A stretch of DNA of 28,987 nt, taken from IMG/VR virus record IMGVR_UViG_3300049629_000152, positions 1-28,987 of that record; one strand, 5' to 3'. The notes below the pieces were generated by a model. It had not been told where the DNA came from. It saw only the letters and a list, made by a program, of their open reading frames with translations, and made no database searches. The position numbers and the translations under genes were made by a program. Shown piece after piece: positions 21,019-27,688 of the stretch (positions within the stretch are counted from its first letter, which is position 1; each line of letters starts with the position of its first letter). The DNA is from a virus.

Positions 21019-21023
21019 AAGAT

Positions 21024-21356
21024 ATGATAGTTTTAAGAGAACAAAATACTGCTCAAACATTTAGTTTCATTCCTCGTAGTGATACTTATACTACTATGAC
21101 TATAACGGATGAACAAACGAATGTAACTACTACGGTTGCCATTACAAGTTCAACGAATGTAAGCTATTACCATACGATTACGGCAACTTTCTCACTAATT
21201 GAGGAGCATACATATAGGTTAGAGGTTTTAAACTCAACTACACTAGTTTATATAGATAAAATATACTGTACTAATCAGACTATTTCAGACTATACAATAA
21301 ATAAAGATGTGTACACAAGTACAACTACATCAAATGACTTCATAATTTTAGATTAA
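21024..21356 (+). CDS. Small beta-sandwich structural protein (110 aa)
   Basis: Thr/Ser/Tyr-rich, with alternating strands (TFSFIPRSDTYTTMTITDEQ, YYHTITATFSLIEEHTYRLEVL) and an end segment KIYCTNQTISDYTINKDVY. It looks like one immunoglobulin-like or fibre-type beta-sandwich. It begins the operon that contains the portal and ends by sharing a base with the portal start. It may be a head or tail decoration; no firm function. Confidence 0.55.
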   Translation: MIVLREQNTAQTFSFIPRSDTYTTMTITDEQTNVTTTVAITSSTNVSYYHTITATFSLIEEHTYRLEVLNSTTLVYIDKIYCTNQTISDYTINKDVYTSTTTSNDFIILD

Positions 21357-23086
21357 TGGATAACGAAAAAATACAAGTAATCAACCTTGCTGAATATAAA
21401 GCACCGATTATTAACGAAAGTACTAGAGAGGATTGGGTTGAATACGGCGAGGATAACAACTATTTCCAATTCTTAATTGATAGACATATAAATAGTGCTA
21501 CAAATAACGCAGTAATTAATAATATTACTAGACTTATTTACGGTAAAGGGTTGACTGCATTAGACGCTAATAAAAAACCTAATGAATTTGCTCAATTAAT
21601 TACTTTGATTAGTTCGGAGGATTTAAGAAAAATTAGTGTTGAAGCGTATTTATTAGGTCAATGTGCTATTCAAGTACACTACGATAAAGGTAGAACTAAG
21701 ATATTAAAAGCGTATCATATACCTGTTCAATTATTACGTGCTGAAAAGTGCAATGAAGATGGAGAGATTACTGGTTATTACTATTCTGATAATTGGGAAG
21801 ATGTTAAAAAATACAAACCTAAAAGATTAGATGCTTTTGGTTTTGGTAAATCAGAAATTGAAATACTTTATGTTAAACCTTATTCAGTAGGCATGAAGTA
21901 TTACTCAAACGTTACTTATACGGGTGGTTTACCTTATACGATAATGGAGGAGGAAATTGCGGAGTATTTAATTAACGATGTTCAAAACGGGTTTAGTCCT
22001 ACAATGATAGTTAACTTTGTTGGAGGTACGGGAACGGAGGAGCAAAGAAGACAAATTGAAGCACAAGCGAATAAAAAGTTAACGGGAAGCAAAGGTAAAA
22101 AGATAGTTTATTCATTCAATAAAAATAAGGATAACGCTACTACGGTTGAATCTATTCCTTTGAATGATGCACCAGCACACTATCAATATTTGAGTGAGGA
22201 GTGTATGCGTAAGATATTACTTTCACATAATGTTACTTCGCCTTTATTATTTGGTATTGCAACAACAACTGGATTTTCTTCTAATGCAGACGAATTAAAA
22301 AACTCTTTATTAATATTTGATAACTTGGTAATTAAACCATATCAAAACTTAATTATAGATGCAATAGATAAGATTTTAGCAGTTAACGGAATTAGTTTAA
22401 AACTATACTTCGAGGGTTTAAATCCTTTTGAAGATATGTTTGCTAAAAAAGAAGAAGCAATTGTTCAAGATACAACTTTATCTAGTCAAGAATTAGACTT
22501 ATCAGAATTTGGAGAGGAGTTAAACGAAGATGAATGGATATTAATTGATTCGCATAAAGTTGATTATGATAATGAGGATGAATTAGATGCAAAAATAAAT
22601 GAGTTAAATAACCAAAAACCAACAAAATTAAAGCAAATAATTAACCTAGTTAAAACGGGTGTAGCAAATCCAAACGCTTCATCTAGTCAAGATGGCGAAA
22701 TATTCAAGTCAAGATATAGATATAGTGGTAATATAGGCGAAAATTCAAGAGCATTCTGTAAAGCAATGTTAAGTTCTAATAAAGTATATCGTAAAGAGGA
22801 TATTATTAGAATGGAGGCACAAGAAGTAAATAAAGGTTGGGGTCCCGAGGGAGCAGATAACTACTCTATTTGGTTATATAAAGGAGGAGGAGATTGCCAC
22901 CATTATTGGACTAGAGAAACCTATTTAAGAAAATCAGATGTTAACTCTCCATTAGCTAAAAAATTCACTCCAAGCGAAGCAAGAAAACAAGGAGAGATAT
23001 TACCAACAAATGATAATAGAGTATATCAAAAACCAAAAGATATGCCTTATAATGGATTTTTACCTACAAATAAACGCTTTAAATAA
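21356..23086 (+). CDS. Portal protein with C-terminal MuF-like extension
   Basis: 576 residues. Residues ~1-410 look like a portal: DWVEYGEDNNYFQFLIDRH near the front, NAVINNITRLIYGKGL, a wing and stem (IMEEEIAEYLINDVQNGFSPTM), then YLSEECMRKILLSHNVTSPLLFG and LLIFDNLVIKPYQNLIIDAI, matching the portal stem/clip order. Residues ~465-576 form a separate domain (SRYRYSG..., ENSRAFCKAML, KVYRKEDI, GADNYSIWLYKGGGDCHHYW), with a C-H-H-x-W cluster resembling the CRH segment of MuF/gp7 head-morphogenesis proteins. The portal forms the dodecameric DNA gate at the head vertex. It lies far from terminase, an unusual arrangement. Confidence 0.8.
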   Translation: MDNEKIQVINLAEYKAPIINESTREDWVEYGEDNNYFQFLIDRHINSATNNAVINNITRLIYGKGLTALDANKKPNEFAQLITLISSEDLRKISVEAYLLGQCAIQVHYDKGRTKILKAYHIPVQLLRAEKCNEDGEITGYYYSDNWEDVKKYKPKRLDAFGFGKSEIEILYVKPYSVGMKYYSNVTYTGGLPYTIMEEEIAEYLINDVQNGFSPTMIVNFVGGTGTEEQRRQIEAQANKKLTGSKGKKIVYSFNKNKDNATTVESIPLNDAPAHYQYLSEECMRKILLSHNVTSPLLFGIATTTGFSSNADELKNSLLIFDNLVIKPYQNLIIDAIDKILAVNGISLKLYFEGLNPFEDMFAKKEEAIVQDTTLSSQELDLSEFGEELNEDEWILIDSHKVDYDNEDELDAKINELNNQKPTKLKQIINLVKTGVANPNASSSQDGEIFKSRYRYSGNIGENSRAFCKAMLSSNKVYRKEDIIRMEAQEVNKGWGPEGADNYSIWLYKGGGDCHHYWTRETYLRKSDVNSPLAKKFTPSEARKQGEILPTNDNRVYQKPKDMPYNGFLPTNKRFK

Positions 23087-23586
23087 TGGCAGAAGCACTA
23101 TTAATTAATAGAACAGATTTAGTTAAGCACACTAGCTTAAATGGAAATATTGATACGGATATATTTATTCAGTACGTTAAAATAGCACAAGAAATTCATA
23201 TTGCTAATTATTTAGGCACTGATTTATTTAATAAGTTAAAAGCTGATATTGTAGCTGGCACTATTTCGGGTAACTATTTGACTTTATTAACTAACTATGT
23301 TAAACCGATGCTTATTCATTGGTCAATGGTTGAGTGGTTACCATTTGCAAGTTACACTATTAATGCTAAAGGTATATTCAAACATAGTTCTGAAAATGCT
23401 AGTAATGTAGAAAAAAACGAAATAGATTTTCTTATTGATAAAGAAACTAGTTTAGCTCAACACTATACTGAAAGGTTTATTAGATACATGAGTTTTAATC
23501 AATCTTCATTTCCTGAGTATAATAGTAATTCAAATGACGATACTTACCCAGACCATGATACTAATTTTACAAGTTGGTTAATATGA
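23086..23586 (+). CDS. Head-tail connector / adaptor protein (probable)
   Basis: 166 residues, start sharing a base with the portal stop. Helical, with the recognisable block YVKPMLIHWSMVEWLPFASYTINAKGIFKHSSEN near residues 65-98, a pattern frequent in neck or connector proteins just downstream of portal in Bacteroidota phages. The end is acidic and disordered (YNSNSNDDTYPDHD). It likely docks under the portal to join head and tail. Confidence 0.65.
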   Translation: MAEALLINRTDLVKHTSLNGNIDTDIFIQYVKIAQEIHIANYLGTDLFNKLKADIVAGTISGNYLTLLTNYVKPMLIHWSMVEWLPFASYTINAKGIFKHSSENASNVEKNEIDFLIDKETSLAQHYTERFIRYMSFNQSSFPEYNSNSNDDTYPDHDTNFTSWLI

Positions 23587-23672
23587 AAAAAGAGGCTAAA
23601 AATAACAACTTAAAGAAAATAACGTTATTATTAAAGAAGTTAGAAAAAGATGAGCAATCAAAGAATAAGTGA
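23583..23672 (+). CDS. Lysine-rich microprotein (29 aa)
   Basis: ATG 23583 overlaps the connector stop (ATGA) and the frame continues 29 codons to TGA 23670, overlapping the next start. The product is a single charged helix (KKITLLLKKLEKDEQSKNK). It fills the gap between two coupled genes, but a late-promoter-like element runs through the same bases, so it may not be a gene at all. Confidence 0.35.
   Translation: MKKEAKNNNLKKITLLLKKLEKDEQSKNK
23605..23629 (+). promoter_or_regulatory. Weaker candidate late promoter 5
   Basis: ACAAC at 23605-23609, 11 bases, AACGTTATT at 23621-23629. The AAC-N16-CGT skeleton (23604 and 23623) is exact, but both boxes carry mismatches and the next ATG (23650) is 20 bases away. 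It would serve the fibre and lysis genes. Confidence 0.3.
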
Positions 23673-24099
23673 ATTAACTGCAAAAAGTGCTATATTAGAA
23701 TCAAGTGATTTAATAGAGATTTCTGATTTAAGTGGTGGCTCATATTCAACTAAAAGTGTAACTGGTGCTAACATAAAAGAATACGTTTTAAAGTCTGCTA
23801 TAAACACAGAAACAACAAACTATACTTTAGCATTAAGAGAGCAAAGTAATTGGTTAGAAATTAATAGTGCTTCAAATAGAGATATAACAGTACCTAACAA
23901 TTCTAGTGTTGCTTTTACAGTTGGCACAGAAATAAACATATTTAATTTAGGTACGGGGTTACCTAGTTTATTAGCTGATACTGGAGTTACTATTTTAAGT
24001 GCTGGTAACAAGCTAAAATTAACAAGTCAATATAGTGTTGCAAAACTTTATAAAAAAGATACAAACACTTGGATATTATCAGGAGATTTAACAGTTTAA
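23650..24099 (+). CDS. Tail fibre-associated protein (149 aa)
   Basis: The front (RISELTAKSAILESSDLIEISD, then GGSYSTKSVTGANIKEYVL) is a short attachment-type region widely seen at the N-termini of phage fibre proteins. The rest (~50-149) is a beta domain with TNYTLALREQSNWLEINSAS, SSVAFTVGTEINIFNLG and TILSAGNKLKLTSQYSVAKLYK, resembling carbohydrate-binding or fibre head modules. Probably a structural component of the fibre or its adaptor. It precedes the receptor-binding candidate. Confidence 0.6.
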   Translation: MSNQRISELTAKSAILESSDLIEISDLSGGSYSTKSVTGANIKEYVLKSAINTETTNYTLALREQSNWLEINSASNRDITVPNNSSVAFTVGTEINIFNLGTGLPSLLADTGVTILSAGNKLKLTSQYSVAKLYKKDTNTWILSGDLTV

Positions 24100-24109
24100 A
24101 TAAAATAAA

Positions 24110-24379
24110 ATGAGTTTACCAAACATAGACAAATTAGTAGCAAGTAAAGGTGTTTACATTTGCAATGATACAACAGCAGTTACAAAAACAATTGCGGGTA
24201 TTTTAGTATTAGAAGATACAGTATTTAGTGCTATTCGTGTAGCTGGTACAGATGTTAAAGCTAGTTATATTTCAACTCCAGCAACGGCAGTAAAAGCTGG
24301 TGCTTATATTACGGGTTTAGGTGTATTGTTTAGCGGTGTAACGTTAACAAGTGGTAGTGTTGCTTTAGTTCTCGGATAA
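24110..24379 (+). CDS. Small fibre-module protein (89 aa)
   Basis: Hydrophobic and beta-rich with many Ala/Thr/Val (VTKTIAGILVLEDTVFSAIRV, then AVKAGAYITGLGVLF), ending GSVALVLG. No signal peptide. Its position between two fibre genes, with a one-base overlap to the next, suggests a structural or attachment role in the same assembly. Confidence 0.55.
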   Translation: MSLPNIDKLVASKGVYICNDTTAVTKTIAGILVLEDTVFSAIRVAGTDVKASYISTPATAVKAGAYITGLGVLFSGVTLTSGSVALVLG

Positions 24380-25209
24380 TGTACGGTGTAGGCTACGGAT
24401 ATAGTTCAATAGGTGCTACTACTAAATCGAGTGGTGGTGGTTCATCATACGATTCAGACGCTCAAAGTTATTTTACTGCAAATAGTACGTTAACAGATGT
24501 TGCTCAAAAGAATGCTATCAATCAATTCGTTTTAGATTTAAAATCTAATTCACTTTGGAGTAAAGGTAAGATTTTTCAATTTGCATTTTTAGGAGATTCA
24601 ACAAAAAATAAATATAACTTATTTAATCCTAGTAATGTATTTCTTTATACAAGCGGTTGGACTTTTGACGGTCAAGGTGAAACGGGTAACGGTACAAGTG
24701 CCTATATAGATACTAATACTCAATATACTTCTTTGATTACAGACCAAACTAGCGTATCAGGTGGTATTTATTCTCAAACTAATTCAGCATCTTCAGCTTG
24801 CGAGATAGGAATAACAGATGGAGGATATAGTGTTGGTATTCAATTTTTACCTAAAGAAGCTGATAATAAAACATATTGGGGTTTAGGCGACTATGTATTA
24901 AATGGTTCTGCTTCATTAATTGCTGATTCAAGAGGTAATTTAGGATTTTCAAGATTAAACAATACAACAAAAAAAGTATATAAAAACGGTACTTCTTTAG
25001 CTAGCCATTCATCAAGTGTTACAAATTATACAGATACCTTATCTTTGGTATTTGGTGCTAGAAGGACTGGTGCTTCTTCGTTTATAAGTTTTTCATCTAG
25101 AAAAATAACATTAAGATATTTATTTAGTGGTTTAAACGATACAGAAATGGCTAACTTAAATACTTGTATAAATACATTATTAACTACTTTAAGTATTCCA
25201 ACATGGTAG
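24379..25209 (+). CDS. Putative receptor-binding/tail fibre protein, lectin-like
   Basis: 276 residues. The front is Gly/Tyr-rich (MYGVGYGYSSIGATTKSSGGGSS), then DSDAQSYFTANSTLTDVAQKNAIN, a short helical segment. Residues ~60-260 look like a concanavalin/LamG-type beta-sandwich: LYTSGWTFDGQGETGNGTSAYID, IADSRGNLGFSRLN, YKNGTSLASH and LSLVFGARRTG. Similar architectures are carried by candidate adhesins at the fibre end of Bacteroidota phage genomes. It is the best candidate for host glycan recognition in the window. Assignment rests on fold impression and position next to fibre and lysis genes. Confidence 0.6.
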   Translation: MYGVGYGYSSIGATTKSSGGGSSYDSDAQSYFTANSTLTDVAQKNAINQFVLDLKSNSLWSKGKIFQFAFLGDSTKNKYNLFNPSNVFLYTSGWTFDGQGETGNGTSAYIDTNTQYTSLITDQTSVSGGIYSQTNSASSACEIGITDGGYSVGIQFLPKEADNKTYWGLGDYVLNGSASLIADSRGNLGFSRLNNTTKKVYKNGTSLASHSSSVTNYTDTLSLVFGARRTGASSFISFSSRKITLRYLFSGLNDTEMANLNTCINTLLTTLSIPTW

Positions 25210-25424
25210 GAATTAAACTAACAATAGAACAAAAGAACGCTATTCAAGGAGTTTTTTATAATGAAAATACTTTCTTTAATTGTGTTCAAGATATTAATAA
25301 CGATTGGTTTTTATTTTTAAGTGAAAGTGATAAAGCTGAATTAGTTAATACTAACTTTGATTACTTACTTAATTTAACTGAGTTTGAATACGTTCCACCA
25401 GTAATTGAAAATCCTTTTATCTAA
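25203..25424 (+). CDS. Small protein after the receptor-binding gene (73 aa)
   Basis: I chose ATG 25203 ([16 protein letters not shown]), overlapping the previous stop; the frame extends upstream inside the fibre gene but that would be pure overlap. The sequence has an N-terminal helix and an acidic, aromatic rest ([20 protein letters not shown], then [13 protein letters not shown]). A small acidic partner immediately after a fibre gene could be a fibre chaperone or structural tip, but there is no direct evidence. Confidence 0.6.
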   Translation: MVGIKLTIEQKNAIQGVFYNENTFFNCVQDINNDWFLFLSESDKAELVNTNFDYLLNLTEFEYVPPVIENPFI

Positions 25425-25708
25425 TGAACGAATTTGAAAAAACAGTTATAGGTATAGTAAGTGCGGTTATAGTCGGTGCAATTGCTAGGTTATTTACTAG
25501 CCACGCTAAAAACCATGACAACTTAATCAAATTAGAAGTAGAGGTTAATCAAATTAAGGCATCTAAAGACCATAACCATGAGCAACTGGAAAAACTATTT
25601 GAAGAACGTTTTAAACGCTTTGAAGATAAGCTAACGCATATGGATAACACTATAAGAACTAACTCAGAATATTTTAAAATATTAGTTGACGAAATAAAAA
25701 AAAAATAA
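25424..25708 (+). CDS. Membrane-anchored coiled-coil protein, lysis-associated
   Basis: 94 residues. One likely membrane segment at ~8-24 ([17 protein letters not shown]) followed by a long charged coiled coil ([21 protein letters not shown]... to [20 protein letters not shown]). The topology fits either an inner-membrane spanin-like protein or a holin-associated protein of the XhlA kind. It starts where the preceding gene ends and precedes the holin candidate and endolysin. A partner outer-membrane spanin lipoprotein is not seen nearby. Confidence 0.55.
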   Translation: MNEFEKTVIGIVSAVIVGAIARLFTSHAKNHDNLIKLEVEVNQIKASKDHNHEQLEKLFEERFKRFEDKLTHMDNTIRTNSEYFKILVDEIKKK

Positions 25709-25723
25709 TCAAAAAGAATAACT

Positions 25724-25930
25724 ATGAATATAATTGAAAACATTAAGAAGCCAACTCCACGCAAACACAAAATAGCTGGTCGAATTGCTACTGCTTTATC
25801 GGTTGCATCTTTAACAGTTGCAGAAAGTGGTATTGTAGATTCACGACCATTGATTAAAATAGCTTTACAAACGGTTAGTGCTATATTTGGTACTCAGGCA
25901 GTTTACCACGCACAAAAAACATTAAAATAA
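25724..25930 (+). CDS. Probable holin (68 aa)
   Basis: A basic front (KKPTPRKHKIAGR) and two moderately hydrophobic helices, ~16-33 (IAGRIATALSVASLTVAE) and ~43-60 (IKIALQTVSAIFGTQAVY), with a short charged tail. The size, charge distribution and location immediately before an M15 endolysin fit a small class II-like holin that permeabilises the inner membrane. Hydrophobicity of the helices is modest, so the call is not certain. Confidence 0.6.
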   Translation: MNIIENIKKPTPRKHKIAGRIATALSVASLTVAESGIVDSRPLIKIALQTVSAIFGTQAVYHAQKTLK

Positions 25931-26007
25931 TGGTTGAACTTATCGCAGTATTTTTAATATTAAGTACTGTAATGATACTTAAACAAATAGATAATGATAA
26001 CAATTAA
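25930..26007 (+). CDS. Single-span membrane microprotein (25 aa)
   Basis: ATG 25930 shares a base with the holin stop and reads 25 codons to TAA 26005, overlapping the endolysin start. The protein is one hydrophobic helix (VELIAVFLILSTVMIL) with a polar acidic end (KQIDNDNN). Its place in the lysis cassette and the overlaps at both ends support a real product, perhaps modulating the holin. Confidence 0.45.
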   Translation: MVELIAVFLILSTVMILKQIDNDNN

Positions 26008-26398
26008 AGAACTGTTAAGTAATCAAGCTAAATTTGAGGACTTAGATAAAGATGTTCAAGCTAACTTAAACGAATTATTTTTAAAGGTTAATATCGTACG
26101 TAAAGAATACGGTAAGCCAATGATAGTTACAAGTGGTTTAAGAACAAAAAAACATCATTTAGATATATACGCAAGGAAAGGAATTTACCCTCCTAAAGTT
26201 CCAATGAAATCAAATCATTTATTTGGTCGTGCGGTTGACTTTGCTGATGGTGATGGTAAGTTAAAGAAATGGATTTTAGCAAATATTAAACTTATGGAGG
26301 AAATAGGTTTATACATGGAAGATTTTAACGCAACTAAAACTTGGGTACACTTTCAAATAAATCCACCAAAATCAGGAAATAGATTTTTTAAACCGTAA
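25994..26398 (+). CDS. Endolysin, M15-type D-Ala-D-Ala peptidase
   Basis: 134 residues. The peptidase M15 zinc-site pattern is clear: SGLRTKKHHLDIY (~47-59), KSNHLFGRAVDFAD with His75 and Asp82, and TWVHFQINPPKSGNRFF with His119. These three residues would hold the catalytic zinc, and Arg50 is the conserved substrate-side arginine. It would cleave peptide cross-links of peptidoglycan at lysis. There is no signal peptide, so it depends on the holin to reach the wall. It ends the late operon before a terminator. Confidence 0.9.
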   Translation: MITIKELLSNQAKFEDLDKDVQANLNELFLKVNIVRKEYGKPMIVTSGLRTKKHHLDIYARKGIYPPKVPMKSNHLFGRAVDFADGDGKLKKWILANIKLMEEIGLYMEDFNATKTWVHFQINPPKSGNRFFKP

Positions 26399-26443
26399 AT
26401 AATAACTATCTTTACAACGCATATTTTCTATTTTAGTTTTAAG

Positions 26444-26469
26444 AGTGTAAAGAAATTTACACTTTTTTT
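26444..26469 (+). terminator. Rho-independent terminator after the endolysin
   Basis: AGTGTAAA (26444-26451) and TTTACACT (26456-26463) form a perfect stem around a GAAA loop, followed by T residues to 26469. It marks the end of the late region. Confidence 0.9.
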
Positions 26470-26480
26470 ATTAAATATAG

Positions 26481-26510
26481 TTTGTAATTAAATAAAATTA
26501 GTTACATTTG
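26481..26510 (+). promoter_or_regulatory. Bacteroidota-type promoter for the small-gene operon
   Basis: TTTG at 26481-26484 and TACATTTG at 26503-26510, spacing 18 bases. A close match to the host consensus directly after a terminator, 22 bases before ATG 26532. Confidence 0.8.
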
Positions 26511-26531
26511 TATAAACTAATAATAAGAAAT

Positions 26532-26687
26532 ATGGAATATGTAATGAGTTTACTAGAAAAAGAAAAAGAAATTTTAGAAAAATGCTTATCAGAATGGGAA
26601 TCAATAGAGTACGCACAAGCAAAAAAAGAACGTGAAAATAAGTTAGAAGAAATTAATAAGGCTATAAATATATTAATGTCTATATAA
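26532..26687 (+). CDS. Small coiled-coil protein (51 aa)
   Basis: ATG 26532, 51 codons to TAA 26685. It is one charged helical protein (MSLLEKEKEILEKCLSEWES, then KKERENKLEEINKAINIL), likely a coiled-coil dimer. It is the first gene after a strong host-type promoter, so it is expected to be expressed early. Function unknown. Confidence 0.65.
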   Translation: MEYVMSLLEKEKEILEKCLSEWESIEYAQAKKERENKLEEINKAINILMSI

Positions 26688-26732
26688 CGGCTACGGCTAC
26701 TCGAAGATTTTTTAACGACTAAATAAAAAGAA

Positions 26733-26993
26733 ATGGGAACAGAAAAAAGTAATTTGTATAGTAGATATAAACAAGATGCAAATGCTTGTAAAAATGGTTA
26801 TTATGGCTATGAATTATGGCTTGAAAATAAGTTGATGGAAGCAGAATCTGAGTTAAAAAAATTGCGAGTAACCGATGTTAGTGGGCGAAGCGAACTGTTA
26901 CCAAACTCTTGCGAGTGTGATAATGTAGAAACATTCAATGGATGGGGTAATGAAAAGTGTATTAGATGTATAGACTGTGGTAGAGTTTGGTGA
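26733..26993 (+). CDS. Zinc-ribbon protein (86 aa), possible cassette gene
   Basis: Residues ~1-45 are helical and charged (NKLMEAESELKKLRV), then a spacer (TDVSGRSELLPNS), and a C-terminal cluster CECDNVETFNGWGNEKCIRCIDCGRVW-like with a CxC pair and a C-x2-C-x2-C set near residues 60-82, a probable zinc site. Codon use from about 26865 (gcgagt, gggcgaagcgaa) is richer in G+C than neighbouring genes. Its stop is followed within seven bases by a long inverted repeat, and the 5' gap (26688-26732) begins with tandem CGGCTA repeats. The layout hints at a horizontally acquired single-gene cassette. Confidence 0.6.
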   Translation: MGTEKSNLYSRYKQDANACKNGYYGYELWLENKLMEAESELKKLRVTDVSGRSELLPNSCECDNVETFNGWGNEKCIRCIDCGRVW

Positions 26994-27009
26994 TTGCCAC
27001 TAACGTTTT

Positions 27010-27067
27010 GCAACTATACGCAGATGGCATAAGCAGAATGTACGTGTCGCCATTTGTGTATAATTGC
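27010..27067. repeat. 19-bp imperfect inverted repeat with 20-base loop
   Basis: The left arm at 27010-27028 (GCAACTATACGCAGATGGC) pairs with the right arm at 27049-27067 (GCCATTTGTGTATAATTGC) over 19 positions, with one mismatch and two G-T pairs. Outside it, TAAC (27001-27004) and GTTA (27069-27072) could extend the stem past a 5-base/1-base asymmetric bulge. There is no T-run, so it is not a normal terminator. It is locally richer in G+C than its surroundings. Confidence 0.7.
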
Positions 27068-27109
27068 TGTTATCTTTAGTTGCGAGTACACAGTTAATAA
27101 AATTACACA

Positions 27110-27307
27110 ATGAATTATAAACAAGAATCAAACGATTTAATTAAAGAATTTCAAGAAGTTGGTATTCACGAAGATTTTGCAAAAGAATGTGCTAAAATAT
27201 GTTTAAGTAAATTAATACAACATTCTAAAAATATATCTATGATTTACGACTTATCATTTGATGAATCAAAAAGTCTTTATACAAAAATTAAAAACGAAAT
27301 AAAATGA
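27110..27307 (+). CDS. Small phage protein (65 aa), unknown
   Basis: Helical throughout (SNDLIKEFQEVGIHEDFAKE, then AKICLSKLIQHSKNISMIYD) with two cysteines not arranged as a metal site. Overlaps the next gene by four bases. No family recognised. Confidence 0.6.
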   Translation: MNYKQESNDLIKEFQEVGIHEDFAKECAKICLSKLIQHSKNISMIYDLSFDESKSLYTKIKNEIK

Positions 27308-27492
27308 AATACAAAGAGGATACATTTATTTGCTTAGAATGTAAAAGTGATGTTAAAATAGATATTATAGACGAACAAGATTTTAAAAGACAATGTCTTA
27401 AAGATTTCATAGATTGGTTTTATGAATTAGATTCATCTACTAATATGAATAAGAAAAAAAGATTATTAGAGGAATATTTAAAATCGAAGTAA
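27304..27492 (+). CDS. Small phage protein with CxxC knuckle (62 aa)
   Basis: Starts with FICLECKSDVKI, a C-x2-C knuckle, but no second pair follows (only one later Cys), so a full zinc site is not evident. The rest is helical and charged (KDFIDWFYELDSS, KKRLLEEYLKSK). It is the last coding gene of this small operon before a structured untranslated region. Function unknown. Confidence 0.6.
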   Translation: MKYKEDTFICLECKSDVKIDIIDEQDFKRQCLKDFIDWFYELDSSTNMNKKKRLLEEYLKSK

Positions 27493-27517
27493 AAATTAAA
27501 AACTTTAAAGATTCATT

Positions 27518-27547
27518 CAGTTCGGAGCGATGTCCTCCGAGCAATTG
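27518..27547 (+). other. GC-rich hairpin in the 3' untranslated region
   Basis: CAGTTCGGAG (27518-27527) pairs with CTCCG (27535-27539) and, past an AGC bulge, AATTG (27543-27547). No dedicated promoter or reading frame is seen between 27493 and the terminator at 27581, so it is probably part of the 3' end of the small-gene transcript. Confidence 0.4.
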
Positions 27548-27580
27548 AAGATAACTAGCTGATAAGTCTACCATCAATTT

Positions 27581-27615
27581 AAAAGTGTTAATTATAACCT
27601 AGTTAACACTTTTTT
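27581..27615 (+). terminator. Rho-independent terminator of the small-gene operon
   Basis: AAAAGTGTTAA (27581-27591) pairs with TTAACACTTTT (27603-27613) around an 11-base loop and runs into T residues to 27615. Confidence 0.8.
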
Positions 27616-27659
27616 AGTAGAAAATTGTCCTATAATAGTTATATAACAAGAATTATTAC

Positions 27660-27667
27660 TATATTTG
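27660..27667 (+). promoter_or_regulatory. Promoter -7 element of the recombination operon
   Basis: A perfect TATATTTG, 21 bases before ATG 27689 and shortly after a terminator. The only nearby TTG (27625) is 32 bases upstream, too far for a standard -33 box, so the promoter may be weak or need an activator. Confidence 0.5.
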
Positions 27668-27688
27668 TAAAAATTAAATAATAGAAAT

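Noticed and set aside
24154-24161. TACATTTG box inside the 89-residue fibre gene
   Set aside because: No -33 element at a suitable distance and it lies within a coding region.
26994-27109. Canonical integron attC site
   Set aside because: The palindrome is attC-like in shape but the flanks do not fit RYYYAAC/GTTRRRY and no integrase is present; kept only as an unassigned inverted repeat.
27551-27575. Hammerhead-type ribozyme core (CTGATAAGTC)
   Set aside because: The core would need CUGAUGA and a paired GAAA segment; neither is present.
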